A stretch of 39,533 bases of DNA from Actinomycetota bacterium. GTDB taxonomy: Bacteria > Actinomycetota > Actinomycetes > Actinomycetales > Cellulomonadaceae. The first letter of the stretch is position 1. Each line of letters opens with the position of its first letter. The DNA is taken from assembly GCA_018898235.1 (NCBI GenBank), contig JAHIJU010000101.1, positions 1 through 39,533 on the forward strand, read 5' to 3'. Shown here piece by piece: positions 28,474 to 36,987 of the stretch. Made by a program: the position numbers and the translations under genes. The notes under the pieces are model-generated. The model saw only the letters and a list, made by a program, of their open reading frames with translations, had not been told where the DNA came from and ran no database searches.

Positions 28474-30006
28474 CTACTGCGAGACGGTGGCTCCGGCGAG
28501 TGCGATGCCCACCCCGAGGTAGTTCGTCGGCAGACCGGTGACACCGGCCTTCGCGACCACGATGTTCGGGGTGTTGTAGAGCCAGACGCCGGGCGCCTCG
28601 GCCACGATGACCTCCTGGGCCGCCTTCACCGCGGCGGTCTGGTCGGCGGTCGTCAGTGCGGTGCTCGCCGCCGCGAAGTCGGTCTGCACCTCGGCGTTGT
28701 CGAAGCTCCAGTAGTACGTCGGGTCGCCGTAGCTCACCAGGTTGCGGGCCTCGACGTGGTTGACGACGGTGAGGTCGTACTCGTGGTTGGTGAGCGTCTT
28801 CTCGACCCACACCGCGGGGAACTCCTGGACCTCGAGGTTCGCCGTGATCCCGACGGCTGCCAGGTTCGACTGGACGACCTGGGCGACCGCCTGGGCGTAG
28901 GGGCGGTTCGGCACGGTGAAGTTCACCACGAGGCCGGAGACACCGGCCTCGGCCAGCAGGGCCTTGGCCGACGTGGGGTCGTAGCTGTTCTCGTCGAACT
29001 CCTCGTACCAGGGGTCGGTCGGGACCGAGGGGCCGCTGAGCTCGGTGCCGTAGCCGCTGGTCGCGGCCGCGAGCACGGCGTCCTTGTCGATCGCCCTGCT
29101 GATCGCCTGGCGGACCCGCAGATCGGAGAGCGCCTCGTGGCTGGAGTTGAGCGAGAGGACGACGACAGACTGCGTGGTGCCGACGGTCACGTCGTAGGCC
29201 GGGTCCGCCTCGAAGCTGGCGATCTGGTCGTAGGCCTCGGCCTGGAACAGGGCGTCGACCCCGCCGGTGCGCAGCGCGTTGGCCGCGGCGGACGCGTCGG
29301 CGAAGTAGTCGAGGTCCACCTCGGCGACGCCGGCCTTCTCACCCCAGTAGTCGTCGTTGCGGTCGAGCACCATCGTCACGCCCTGCTCGTAGGAGCCGAA
29401 CGTGAACGGGCCGGTCCCGTTGGCCGCCGTGGCGAGGGAGGCGATCGAGTCCGGCGTCATCATCACGCCGAGCACGGTGGACATCCAGAACAGGAGGTTG
29501 GCGTCGGGCCGGCTCAGCACGACATCGGCCTGCGTCGGGGAGACGACGTCGACGTGGTCGATCGCACCGAGGAACTTCGGGGAGTTGGCGGTCCACTCCG
29601 GCAGGCGCTCGAGCGAGGACTTCACGATGTCCGCGTCGAACGGGGTGCCGTCATGGAACGTCACACCTTCGCGCAGGGTGAACGAGTACGTGAGGCCGTC
29701 GTCGCTCACGGTCCAGTCCGTGGCCAGCAGCGGCTGGACGGTGCCGTCCTGGTCGAGCTGGACGAGGCCCTCGTAGACGTTGCCGACCAGCGCCTGGAAG
29801 ATCGCGGCGCCGCCGGTCGTGGTGAAGTCGAGGCTGGCCGGGACGGCGGCCAGGCCGAGCGTGAGGGTGGCGTCGGTATCGGATGCGGCCGAGCTGGCCG
29901 ACGGACCGGCCGACGAGCCTGCCGAGCAGGCGGACAGGGCGAGTGCGACGGCAACGGCCGTGGCGCTCACCGCTGCGGCGCGACGCCGCAGTGCGGAAGT
30001 GCTCAT
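28474..30006 (-). CDS. ABC transporter substrate-binding lipoprotein (SBP_bac_5 / DppA-like)
   Basis: Lipobox ALALSACSAG; YSFTLREGVTFHDGTPFDADIVKSSLER. Confidence 0.95.
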   Translation of the reverse strand: MSTSALRRRAAAVSATAVAVALALSACSAGSSAGPSASSAASDTDATLTLGLAAVPASLDFTTTGGAAIFQALVGNVYEGLVQLDQDGTVQPLLATDWTVSDDGLTYSFTLREGVTFHDGTPFDADIVKSSLERLPEWTANSPKFLGAIDHVDVVSPTQADVVLSRPDANLLFWMSTVLGVMMTPDSIASLATAANGTGPFTFGSYEQGVTMVLDRNDDYWGEKAGVAEVDLDYFADASAAANALRTGGVDALFQAEAYDQIASFEADPAYDVTVGTTQSVVVLSLNSSHEALSDLRVRQAISRAIDKDAVLAAATSGYGTELSGPSVPTDPWYEEFDENSYDPTSAKALLAEAGVSGLVVNFTVPNRPYAQAVAQVVQSNLAAVGITANLEVQEFPAVWVEKTLTNHEYDLTVVNHVEARNLVSYGDPTYYWSFDNAEVQTDFAAASTALTTADQTAAVKAAQEVIVAEAPGVWLYNTPNIVVAKAGVTGLPTNYLGVGIALAGATVSQ

Positions 30007-30029
30007 GTCTCTCCTTGGGTGGGGGTGGG

Positions 30030-31511
30030 TCACGCCGAGGCCCAGGCGCGCGGCCATGGGCGGACGGCGGTGGTGGGGCGGGCGTGCTCGAAGAAGGCGC
30101 CGGCGGCCAGTGCGAGCCGGTCGTCGTAGCGCTGCGCGGCGATCTGGACGCCGACGGGGCTGCCCTCGTCGGTGAAGCCGGCGTTGACGGTGAGGGCCGG
30201 CTGGCCGGACATGTTGTAGGCGACGCAGAACGCGATGTGCGACATCGGGTCGTTCACGTCGTTGCTCGGCATCGGCCACTCGGCGGGGAAGGCCGCCCCG
30301 GGTGAGACCGGGGACAGCACGAGGTCGACGTCCCGGGTCGCGGCCAGTGTGGCCCGGGCGACCGTGAGCTGGGCATCGGCCGAGCGGACGGCGTCGGTGC
30401 CGCTCACGTGCTGCCCGCCGCGGCACCACTCGGCGATGAACGGCAGCAGCAGGTCGCGGCGTCCGGGGTCCATGGCCTGGTAGTCGTTCCAGTGCCCGAT
30501 CCGCCAGAACATGTCGATGAGGTCAACGACGCCGGGCTCCAGGTACGGCTCGAGCGGGACGATCGTGGCGCCCGCCTCGGCGAACACGTCGGCGGCCTGG
30601 CGCACGATCTGCGCGACCTGGGGGTCGACCGGGGCGCCGTCGCCGATGTCGAGGACGAGGCCGATGCGCAGCCCGGTCGGGTCGAGGCTGAGATCGGTCC
30701 AGTCGATGTCGAGCACGGGCAGGCTGTAGGGGTCGCGGTGGTCGGGGCCGACGAGCACGGGCATCGCCTGGGCCAGGTCGGCGACGTGCCGGCCCATCGG
30801 CCCGATGTGCCGACCGAAGTACGGCGGGTCGACGGCGATGAGGCCGAAGGTGGGTTTGAACCCGGCGACCCCGCACCAGGAGGCGGGCAGCCGGACGGAC
30901 CCGCCGATGTCGGAGCCGAGGTTGACCGGGGCGTAGCCGACGGCGGCACCTGCCGCGGCGCCCGCGCTGGAGCCGCCGGGGCTCCAGGCGAGGTTCCAGG
31001 GGTTGCGGGCGGTGGGGTGCAGCGAGGAGACGCCCGAGGAGAGCATGCCCAGCTCGGGCATGACGGTGCGGGCGAGCACCGGTGAGCCGGCGGCGATGAG
31101 CCGGTCGACGACGGGGGAGTTCGCGGTGGCCGGTACCGGGGTGGTCGCGGCCGAGCCCCACGGGGTGGGCCGTCCGACGATCTGCTGGTTCTCCTTGAGG
31201 GTGCTCGGCACACCGTCCATGGCGCCGAGCGGCTCACCGGCCCGCCATCGTCGGCCCGAGGCCTGGGCCTGGGCCAGCGCGACCTCGTCGAACCGGTCGT
31301 AGACGGCGTGCAGGGCTCCGTCCGCCTCGTCGATGAGCTCGAGGCAGGCGGTCACGACCTCGGTCGGGTCGAGCTCGCCGCGGGCGTAGGCGGTGGTGAG
31401 CTCCGCGGCGGACAGGTCCGTCAGGCACGACCGCGGGGTGGTCCCGGGGTCGGGCACGGGGGTGGCGCGCGGTGCTGCGGTGTCGCCCTCGTGCAGGTCG
31501 TTCGATGGCAT
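30030..31511 (-). CDS. Amidase signature (AS) family amidase
   Basis: NPWNLAWSPGGSSAGAAAGAAVGYAPVNLGSDIGGSVRLPASWCGVAGFKPT, and Lys in GVPSTLKEN. Start set at ATG 31511 (31568 possible). Confidence 0.93.
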   Translation of the reverse strand: MPSNDLHEGDTAAPRATPVPDPGTTPRSCLTDLSAAELTTAYARGELDPTEVVTACLELIDEADGALHAVYDRFDEVALAQAQASGRRWRAGEPLGAMDGVPSTLKENQQIVGRPTPWGSAATTPVPATANSPVVDRLIAAGSPVLARTVMPELGMLSSGVSSLHPTARNPWNLAWSPGGSSAGAAAGAAVGYAPVNLGSDIGGSVRLPASWCGVAGFKPTFGLIAVDPPYFGRHIGPMGRHVADLAQAMPVLVGPDHRDPYSLPVLDIDWTDLSLDPTGLRIGLVLDIGDGAPVDPQVAQIVRQAADVFAEAGATIVPLEPYLEPGVVDLIDMFWRIGHWNDYQAMDPGRRDLLLPFIAEWCRGGQHVSGTDAVRSADAQLTVARATLAATRDVDLVLSPVSPGAAFPAEWPMPSNDVNDPMSHIAFCVAYNMSGQPALTVNAGFTDEGSPVGVQIAAQRYDDRLALAAGAFFEHARPTTAVRPWPRAWASA

Positions 31512-31590
31512 CGGGGAGGTCCTCTCGTCGTGGGGCACCACGCTGCGGGTTCGATGTTTCGGATCCATGTCCGGCGCCCATCGATCGTGT

Positions 31591-31607
31591 TACTGGTCGG
31601 ACCAGTA
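31591..31607. promoter_or_regulatory. FadR/GntR-type operator, perfect palindrome TACTGGTC-G-GACCAGTA
   Basis: 17-nt perfect palindrome 80 nt upstream of the amidase start; matches the TGGTCNGACCA FadR-type consensus. Confidence 0.8.
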
Positions 31608-31656
31608 GCACGTGGCGGGGGGCGAACGGACGCTGCGTGGGCTCGTCGGGCAGCCG

Positions 31657-31848
31657 TCAGGTGCGGTGCGGTGGGTCCTGTCCCCGCTGCTGCACGAGCT
31701 GGAGCGCGGTCCACGGTGCCGGGTCCATCTGGTCCGAGCTGTGCACCCCGGCGATCGGCTGGTCCGCGACCGCGGGGTCCGTCGGCGCCCCGACCAGGCG
31801 GAGCCGGAGCTCCCGATCGGCGAGCAGCGTCCGGAGCGTGGTGGGCAA
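31657..31848 (-). pseudogene. Truncated PucR-type N-terminal regulatory domain (about 63 aa)
   Basis: TTG start after GGAGG: (M)PTTLRTLLADRELRLRLVGAPTDPAVADQPIAGVHSSDQMDPAPWTALQLVQ..., then stop. Resembles the start of PucR purine-catabolism regulators (LRxLLAxxxLxLRLV...HxSxxxDPxPWL), but no further domains follow. Confidence 0.55.
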
Positions 31849-32014
31849 CCGGATCCTCCATTCCTGGCGCGGATGGGCCTGCCCGGCCCGGCGGTGGTCC
31901 GCTGGGTGGTAGATCTGTCCATCCGCGCGTGCAGCACGTGACAGCGTGGCACGACGCGACGGGCCACGGCTGCGCGCGCACTGGAGGGCTGAGCCCCGCC
32001 CGTAGGCTCGGCAG

Positions 32015-33292
32015 GTGCGCTCGATCGTCCTGGACACCCGGCCGTTGCGGGTCTCCCGGGACTTCCGGGACCTGTGGCTGGGCCTGTCGGTGTCGAACCT
32101 GGGCGCGCAGCTCACCGTCGTCGCCGTCGGGCTGCAGGTCTACGCGCTCACCGGGTCGACACCGGCCGTCGGACTGCTGGGACTGGCCGCGCTGGTGCCG
32201 CTCGTCGTGTTCGGGCTGTACGGCGGCGCGATCGTCGACCGGTACGACCGACGGCGGGTCGCCCTGATCTCGGGGGTCGCGGGCTGGCTCGCGGTGCTCG
32301 GGCTCCTGGCGCAGGCGCTGGTCGGCAACACCCACGTCGAGGTGCTGTACGTGCTGGTCGCCCTGGAGTCGGCGGCCAACGCCGTGACCAGCCCGGCGCG
32401 CAGCGCGATCATCCCGCGGCTGGTCCCGGCCGATCTGATGGCGGCCGCCAATGCGCTGAGCACGCTCGGCTGGAACGTGGCGCTCACCGTCGGACCGCTG
32501 CTCGGGGCGGTGCTGGTCGCGGGCGGCGGCTATGCGGTCGCCTACGGCACCGACGCCGTGCTGTTCACCTTCGCGCTGGTGGCGCTGCTGCGGCTGCCGC
32601 CGATCCCGCCGGAGCCCGGCGCCCCGCAGACCACCGGCCTGCGCTCGGTGCGGGACGGCCTGGTGTACCTGGCCGGACAGCCGAACCTGCGGATGACCTT
32701 CATCGTCGACATCATCGCGATGATGACCGCCATGCCGCGGGTGCTGTTCCCGGCGGTCGGGCTCATGTTCCTCGGCGGCGGGGAGACGACGACGGGCGCG
32801 CTCACGGCGGCCATCGCGGCCGGCGGGATCGTCGCCGGGGTGCTGTCCGGTGGGCTGACCCGGTTGCGGTGGCAGGGTCGCATCATCACCTGGGCGATCA
32901 CCGGATGGGGCGCGGCGGTCGCGGCGTTCGGTCTCGTGCTCGTGGTCGTCGGCCCGTCGCAGCCCGACGGTGTGCTCCCGCTGGCCCTCGCAGCGGCGAT
33001 GGCGGCGCTCGTGGTCGCCGGTGCGGCCGATGCGATCAGCCAGGTGTTCCGCATGACGATCCTGGTCACCGCCGTGCCGGATGCTCTGCGCGGCCGGCTG
33101 CAGGGGATCTCGACCGTGGTCGTCGCCGGGGGCCCCCGGCTCGGCGAGATGCTGCTCGGTGCCCTGGCCGGCCAGGTCGGCGAGCAGTGGGCGGCCCTGC
33201 TGGGCGGCCTCGTCTGCATCGCCCTGCTCTGGCTCGTGGTCGCACTCCAGCGCACCTTCTGGCGCTACGACGCCCACCACCCCACCCCCTGA
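32015..33292 (+). CDS. MFS transporter (EntS-like exporter type)
   Basis: FRDLWLGLSVSNLGAQLTVVAVGLQVYALTGSTPAVGLLGLAALVPLVVFGLYGGAIVDRYDRRRV. Confidence 0.92.
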   Translation: MRSIVLDTRPLRVSRDFRDLWLGLSVSNLGAQLTVVAVGLQVYALTGSTPAVGLLGLAALVPLVVFGLYGGAIVDRYDRRRVALISGVAGWLAVLGLLAQALVGNTHVEVLYVLVALESAANAVTSPARSAIIPRLVPADLMAAANALSTLGWNVALTVGPLLGAVLVAGGGYAVAYGTDAVLFTFALVALLRLPPIPPEPGAPQTTGLRSVRDGLVYLAGQPNLRMTFIVDIIAMMTAMPRVLFPAVGLMFLGGGETTTGALTAAIAAGGIVAGVLSGGLTRLRWQGRIITWAITGWGAAVAAFGLVLVVVGPSQPDGVLPLALAAAMAALVVAGAADAISQVFRMTILVTAVPDALRGRLQGISTVVVAGGPRLGEMLLGALAGQVGEQWAALLGGLVCIALLWLVVALQRTFWRYDAHHPTP

Positions 33293-33489
33293 CCCCCGCC
33301 TGCTCCCGCCCGCACCGCTGACCCCCGCCTGTTCCCGCCCGCCCCGGCCTCCTTCGTCCTCGGCCGTCGCTCGCCTCGACCCGCCCGCCCCGCTCCCATC
33401 CTTGGCCCCCGCCCGCCTCGGCTGTCCGGTGCGGATTCGGCCAACATCTGAGCCGAAGCGGCGTGGGTTGGACGATGTGGGCCGGCTCG

Positions 33490-33537
33490 GTGAGGGAGTG
33501 AGGGCGTGAGGGCGTGAGGGAGTGGGGGCGTGAGGGC
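33490..33537. repeat. 8-nt tandem repeat, six imperfect copies of GTGAGGG[A/C]
   Basis: gtgaggga gtgagggc gtgagggc gtgaggga gtgggggc gtgagggc, in a non-coding purine-rich stretch. Confidence 0.85.
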
Positions 33538-33690
33538 GGGGTCGGTGGGTGGGTGGGCACGGCAGGTCCGTCCGGGTGAATCGGCCCAAGTCGGACATTT
33601 CCATCCTTGACGGTGGGACTCCTCGCCCGCAGGCTCATTGAGAGCGGCTGGGGCCACACCGGGCGCCGAGCCGCCGGGTGCTGTCGAGAG

Positions 33691-35076
33691 GTGACGATCG
33701 TGACCGGGCTTGACGGAGTGTTGACGGGGGCCGGGCGCGAGCCGGGCGCCGCAGTCGACCGACCGTGCGCCCTGCACCCCGCGACGTCGGGTCCGAGCGA
33801 TGCCGGGATCTTCCGGACCGTCGTCGACACCAGCCCGGTGGGCCTGGCCGTCGTCGAGTGCGACGGGTGCGTCACCTACGTGAACCCGTCGATGCTGCGG
33901 TTGGCGCACTGCACGAACCGCGAGTTCGGGGCGTGGTCGCGCGAGTCGCTGGCGCCCCCGGGTCACGGCGAGGTCGCCGAACCCGTCGATCCCGAGCGCT
34001 TCGAGCCCGACGGCTCCACCCTGGTCACGGTCGAACGGCTCCTGCGGCTCGTCGACGGCACGACCATCTGGGCCCTCCTGGAGTTCACCCGGGTGCGTTC
34101 AGGTGAGGGTCCGGCCTCGACTCACATCCGCCTCACCGATGTGACCGAACGTCACCGCCTGCTGACCGACCTGCAGGTGGCCGAGGCGCAGTACCGGGTG
34201 CTCGTCGAGCGGATCCCGGCGATCGTCTACACGGCCGAGCCCGGTGCGGACGGCCGCTGGCTCTACGTGAGCCCGCAGATCGAGCGGATGCTCGGTTTCA
34301 CGGTCGAGGAGTGGATGGCGGACCCCACGCTCTGGTACCGCCAGGTGCACGCCGACGATGTGGCATCGGCGCTGCAGAGCGATGTGGACCTCGCGTCGCG
34401 CGGCCCGTCGCCCAGCACGTCACCCCTCACCTACCGGATGTACCGGCGCGACCGGAGCGTCATCTGGGTGCGCGACTCGGCCTCGGTGGTCCTCGACCCC
34501 GACGGTCGCCCGATCTACCACGGGGTGCTCGCCGACGTCACGGCCGAGAAGGCGCTCGAGGAGCGGCTGGCGTACCTGGCCGACCACGACCAGCTCACCG
34601 GTCTGCTCAACGGTGGCGCATTCGCCGACCGGCTCTCCGCCGCTCTGGATGCCTCGGCTCCCGGTGAGCTGGTCGGGGTGGTGTTCGTCGACCTCGACAA
34701 GTTCAAGGCCGTCAACGACGCCTACGGCCACGCCGCGGGCGACGCCCTGCTGCGCCAGATCGGCCAGTCGCTCGTGGCCTCGTTCCGGTCGCTGAGCGGG
34801 ACGGCGCTCGGCCGGCTCGGCGGCGACGAGTTCGCGATCCTCGCCCAGGGTGTGGACGAGGTGGGTCTGGAGCGCATCGCGGCGCGGGCCCTCGTCGCGG
34901 TCCAACGCGCCTCGGTCCAGGCCGGTGGTCGGTTGCTGGGTGCGGGGGCCAGCGTGGGTGTGGCGCTCGGGCGGCACGGCGATGCGTCCGGGGAGCTGCT
35001 GAGCCGCGCCGACCAGGCCATGTACCGCGCCAAGACCCGTGGCGGCGGCCGGGTGGGTCGGGCGCGGACCGCCTGA
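33691..35076 (+). CDS. PAS-PAS-GGDEF diguanylate cyclase
   Basis: PAS-like IFRTVVDTSPVGLAVVECDGCVTYVNPSML; second PAS_3-like domain; GGDEF domain DHDQLTGLLNG...VFVDLDKFKAVND...LGRLGGDEFAIL. ORF extends to 33607. Confidence 0.93.
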   Translation: MTIVTGLDGVLTGAGREPGAAVDRPCALHPATSGPSDAGIFRTVVDTSPVGLAVVECDGCVTYVNPSMLRLAHCTNREFGAWSRESLAPPGHGEVAEPVDPERFEPDGSTLVTVERLLRLVDGTTIWALLEFTRVRSGEGPASTHIRLTDVTERHRLLTDLQVAEAQYRVLVERIPAIVYTAEPGADGRWLYVSPQIERMLGFTVEEWMADPTLWYRQVHADDVASALQSDVDLASRGPSPSTSPLTYRMYRRDRSVIWVRDSASVVLDPDGRPIYHGVLADVTAEKALEERLAYLADHDQLTGLLNGGAFADRLSAALDASAPGELVGVVFVDLDKFKAVNDAYGHAAGDALLRQIGQSLVASFRSLSGTALGRLGGDEFAILAQGVDEVGLERIAARALVAVQRASVQAGGRLLGAGASVGVALGRHGDASGELLSRADQAMYRAKTRGGGRVGRARTA

Positions 35077-35078
35077 TC

Positions 35079-35113
35079 GCGCTGCCTGGTCCGCGCGTCG
35101 GACCAGGCAGCGC
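35079..35113. terminator. Bidirectional terminator hairpin between convergent genes
   Basis: GCGCTGCCTGGTCC - GCGCGTC - GGACCAGGCAGCGC: 14-bp perfect stem, 7-nt loop, 3 nt after the GGDEF stop and 9 nt from the poxB stop. Confidence 0.8.
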
Positions 35114-35122
35114 AACCGCAGG

Positions 35123-36901
35123 TCAGGGGCGCGGCACGTTGCGCAGGTTGGATCGGGCCATCGCCATGACCTCGCCCAGCCCGCCGCCGAGCACCTCCTT
35201 GCTCATGGCGGCGGTGAAGCCGCTGATCTGCTTGGCGGTGATCTTCGGCGGGATGGACAGCGCCCGCGGGTCGGTGACCAGGTCGACGAGGGCCGGCCCG
35301 TCGTGCGCGAACGCGGCACGCAGCGCCTCGCGGATCTTGGTCGGTTCGGTGACCCGGGTGGACGGGATGCCGAGCGAGGAGGCCAGCGCCGCGTAGTCGA
35401 CCGACGGGGAGTCGGTGGCGTACGACGGCAGCCCGTCGACCAGCATCTCCAGACGCACCATGCCGAGCGTGGCGTTGTCGAACACGACGATCTTCACCGG
35501 CAGGTTGTACTGGACGACGGTGATGAGCTCACCGAGCAGCATGGACAGCCCGCCGTCGCCGACGATCGCGACCACCTGGCGCTGGTCGTCCTTGCGGGCC
35601 TTGGGGTCGTGGGTTGCCATCGCGGCGCCGATGGCGTGGGACAGCGAGTTGGCCATCGACCCGTGCAGGAACGAGCCGATGACGCGGCGCCCGCCCGTCG
35701 GGGTGATGTAGCGCGCGGCCCACACGTTGCCCATCCCGGTGTCGACCGTGAAGACGGCGTCGGAGCGGGCCTCCTCGTCGAGCACGACGGCGGCGTACTC
35801 GGGGTGGATCGGCAGCGTGTGCTCGACGTCCTTGGTGTAGGCGCCGACCACCCCCGACATGGCCTTGTGGTGCTTGGCGACCATCTTGTCGAGGAACTTG
35901 CGGTCCTTCTTCTTGGTCACCAGCGGCAGGAGCGCGCGCACCGTCTCGCCGACGTCGGCGAGCACGACGAGGTCGTTGCGGGTGCGCCGGCCCAGGTGGG
36001 TGGGGTCGATCTCGACCTGGGCGGTGCGTACGTGCTCGGGTAGGAACTGGTCGTACGGGAAGTCGGTGCCGAGCAGCACCAGCAGGTCGGCGCCCTCCAT
36101 CGCGGTCTGGCAGGCGCCGTAGCCGAGCAGCCCGGACATGCCGACGTCGAACGGGTTGTCCTCCTGGATCCACTCCTTGCCGCGCAGCGTGTGCCCGACG
36201 GGGGCCGCGACCTTGTCGGCCAGCGCGATGACGTCCTGGGCGGCGTGCTTGACGCCCGCGCCGGCGAAGAAGGTGACCTTCTCGGCGGAGTCGATGGCCT
36301 GCGCCAGGGCGGCGAGCGCGTTGCCGTCGGGTACCACGTGCGGGGCCGGCGGGGGCAGCAGCACGTCGATACCGTCCTCGACGGCGTCCTGGTCGGCGAC
36401 GTCGCCGGGGATGGTGAGCACCGCGACGCCCGGGGCGCCGTAGGCGTGGTGGATGGCCGAGCGGATGACGCGCGGTGCCTGCTTGGCCGAGCTGATCATC
36501 TCGGAGTACACCGAGCACTCGACGAACAGCCGGTCGGGGTGGGTCTCCTGGAAGTACCCGGTGCCGATCTGGTGGCTGGGGATGTGCGAGGCGATGGCCA
36601 GCACGGGGACGCGGCTGCGGTTGGCGTCGTACAGACCGTTGATGAGGTGCAGGTTCCCCGGGCCGCAGGACCCGGCGCAGACGGCGAGGCGGCCGGTGAG
36701 CTCGGCCTCGGCGGCGGCGGCGAAGGCCCCGGCCTCCTCGTGGCGCACGTGCACCCAGGCGATGTCGGCACCGCCGTCGCGGGCCCGCCGGATGGCGTCG
36801 ACGACGGGGTTGAGGCTGTCGCCGACGATGCCGTAGACGTGCCGGACGCCGGCGGCGATGAGCTGGGAGACGAGCTGGTCGGCCAGGGTGCGACGAGCCA
36901 T
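35123..36901 (-). CDS. poxB: Pyruvate oxidase / pyruvate:quinone oxidoreductase-like ThDP-dependent enzyme
   Basis: LVSQLIAAGVRHVYGIVGDSLNPVVDAIRR, VHVRHEEAGAFAAAAEAELTGRLAVCAGSCGPGNLHLINGLYDANRSRVPVLAI, GDGGLSML. Confidence 0.92.
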   Translation of the reverse strand: MARRTLADQLVSQLIAAGVRHVYGIVGDSLNPVVDAIRRARDGGADIAWVHVRHEEAGAFAAAAEAELTGRLAVCAGSCGPGNLHLINGLYDANRSRVPVLAIASHIPSHQIGTGYFQETHPDRLFVECSVYSEMISSAKQAPRVIRSAIHHAYGAPGVAVLTIPGDVADQDAVEDGIDVLLPPPAPHVVPDGNALAALAQAIDSAEKVTFFAGAGVKHAAQDVIALADKVAAPVGHTLRGKEWIQEDNPFDVGMSGLLGYGACQTAMEGADLLVLLGTDFPYDQFLPEHVRTAQVEIDPTHLGRRTRNDLVVLADVGETVRALLPLVTKKKDRKFLDKMVAKHHKAMSGVVGAYTKDVEHTLPIHPEYAAVVLDEEARSDAVFTVDTGMGNVWAARYITPTGGRRVIGSFLHGSMANSLSHAIGAAMATHDPKARKDDQRQVVAIVGDGGLSMLLGELITVVQYNLPVKIVVFDNATLGMVRLEMLVDGLPSYATDSPSVDYAALASSLGIPSTRVTEPTKIREALRAAFAHDGPALVDLVTDPRALSIPPKITAKQISGFTAAMSKEVLGGGLGEVMAMARSNLRNVPRP

Positions 36902-36987
36902 GGGAGGGACCTCTCGGTGAGATGTGAATTCATCCCATCATTAACCCGAGGTGGGACCTTTGTCACATCACCCTGGCTCAGATCGCG

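Noticed and set aside
33293-33600. Purine/pyrimidine-rich repeats downstream of the MFS gene as a coding or regulatory element
   Set aside because: Low-complexity 8-nt repeats (GTGAGGGM) without an ORF of convincing composition; probably slippage-generated, reported only as a repeat.
31421-33604. 727-aa minus-strand ORF opposite the MFS gene
   Set aside because: Low-complexity antisense ORF (RRDRRAP, EHEPDRREQH...) opposite a clear MFS transporter.
35079-35113. Third TGGTCC...GGACCA palindrome as a GntR operator
   Set aside because: The 14-bp stem with 7-nt loop sits exactly between two convergent stop codons, so it is better explained as a bidirectional terminator; half-site spacing also differs from the 17-nt sites.
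36902-36987. CRP/GlxR-type site (TGTGAATTCATC...TCACATCA) upstream of poxB
   Set aside because: Only half-sites match TGTGA-N6-TCACA; the spacing is wrong, so not claimed.
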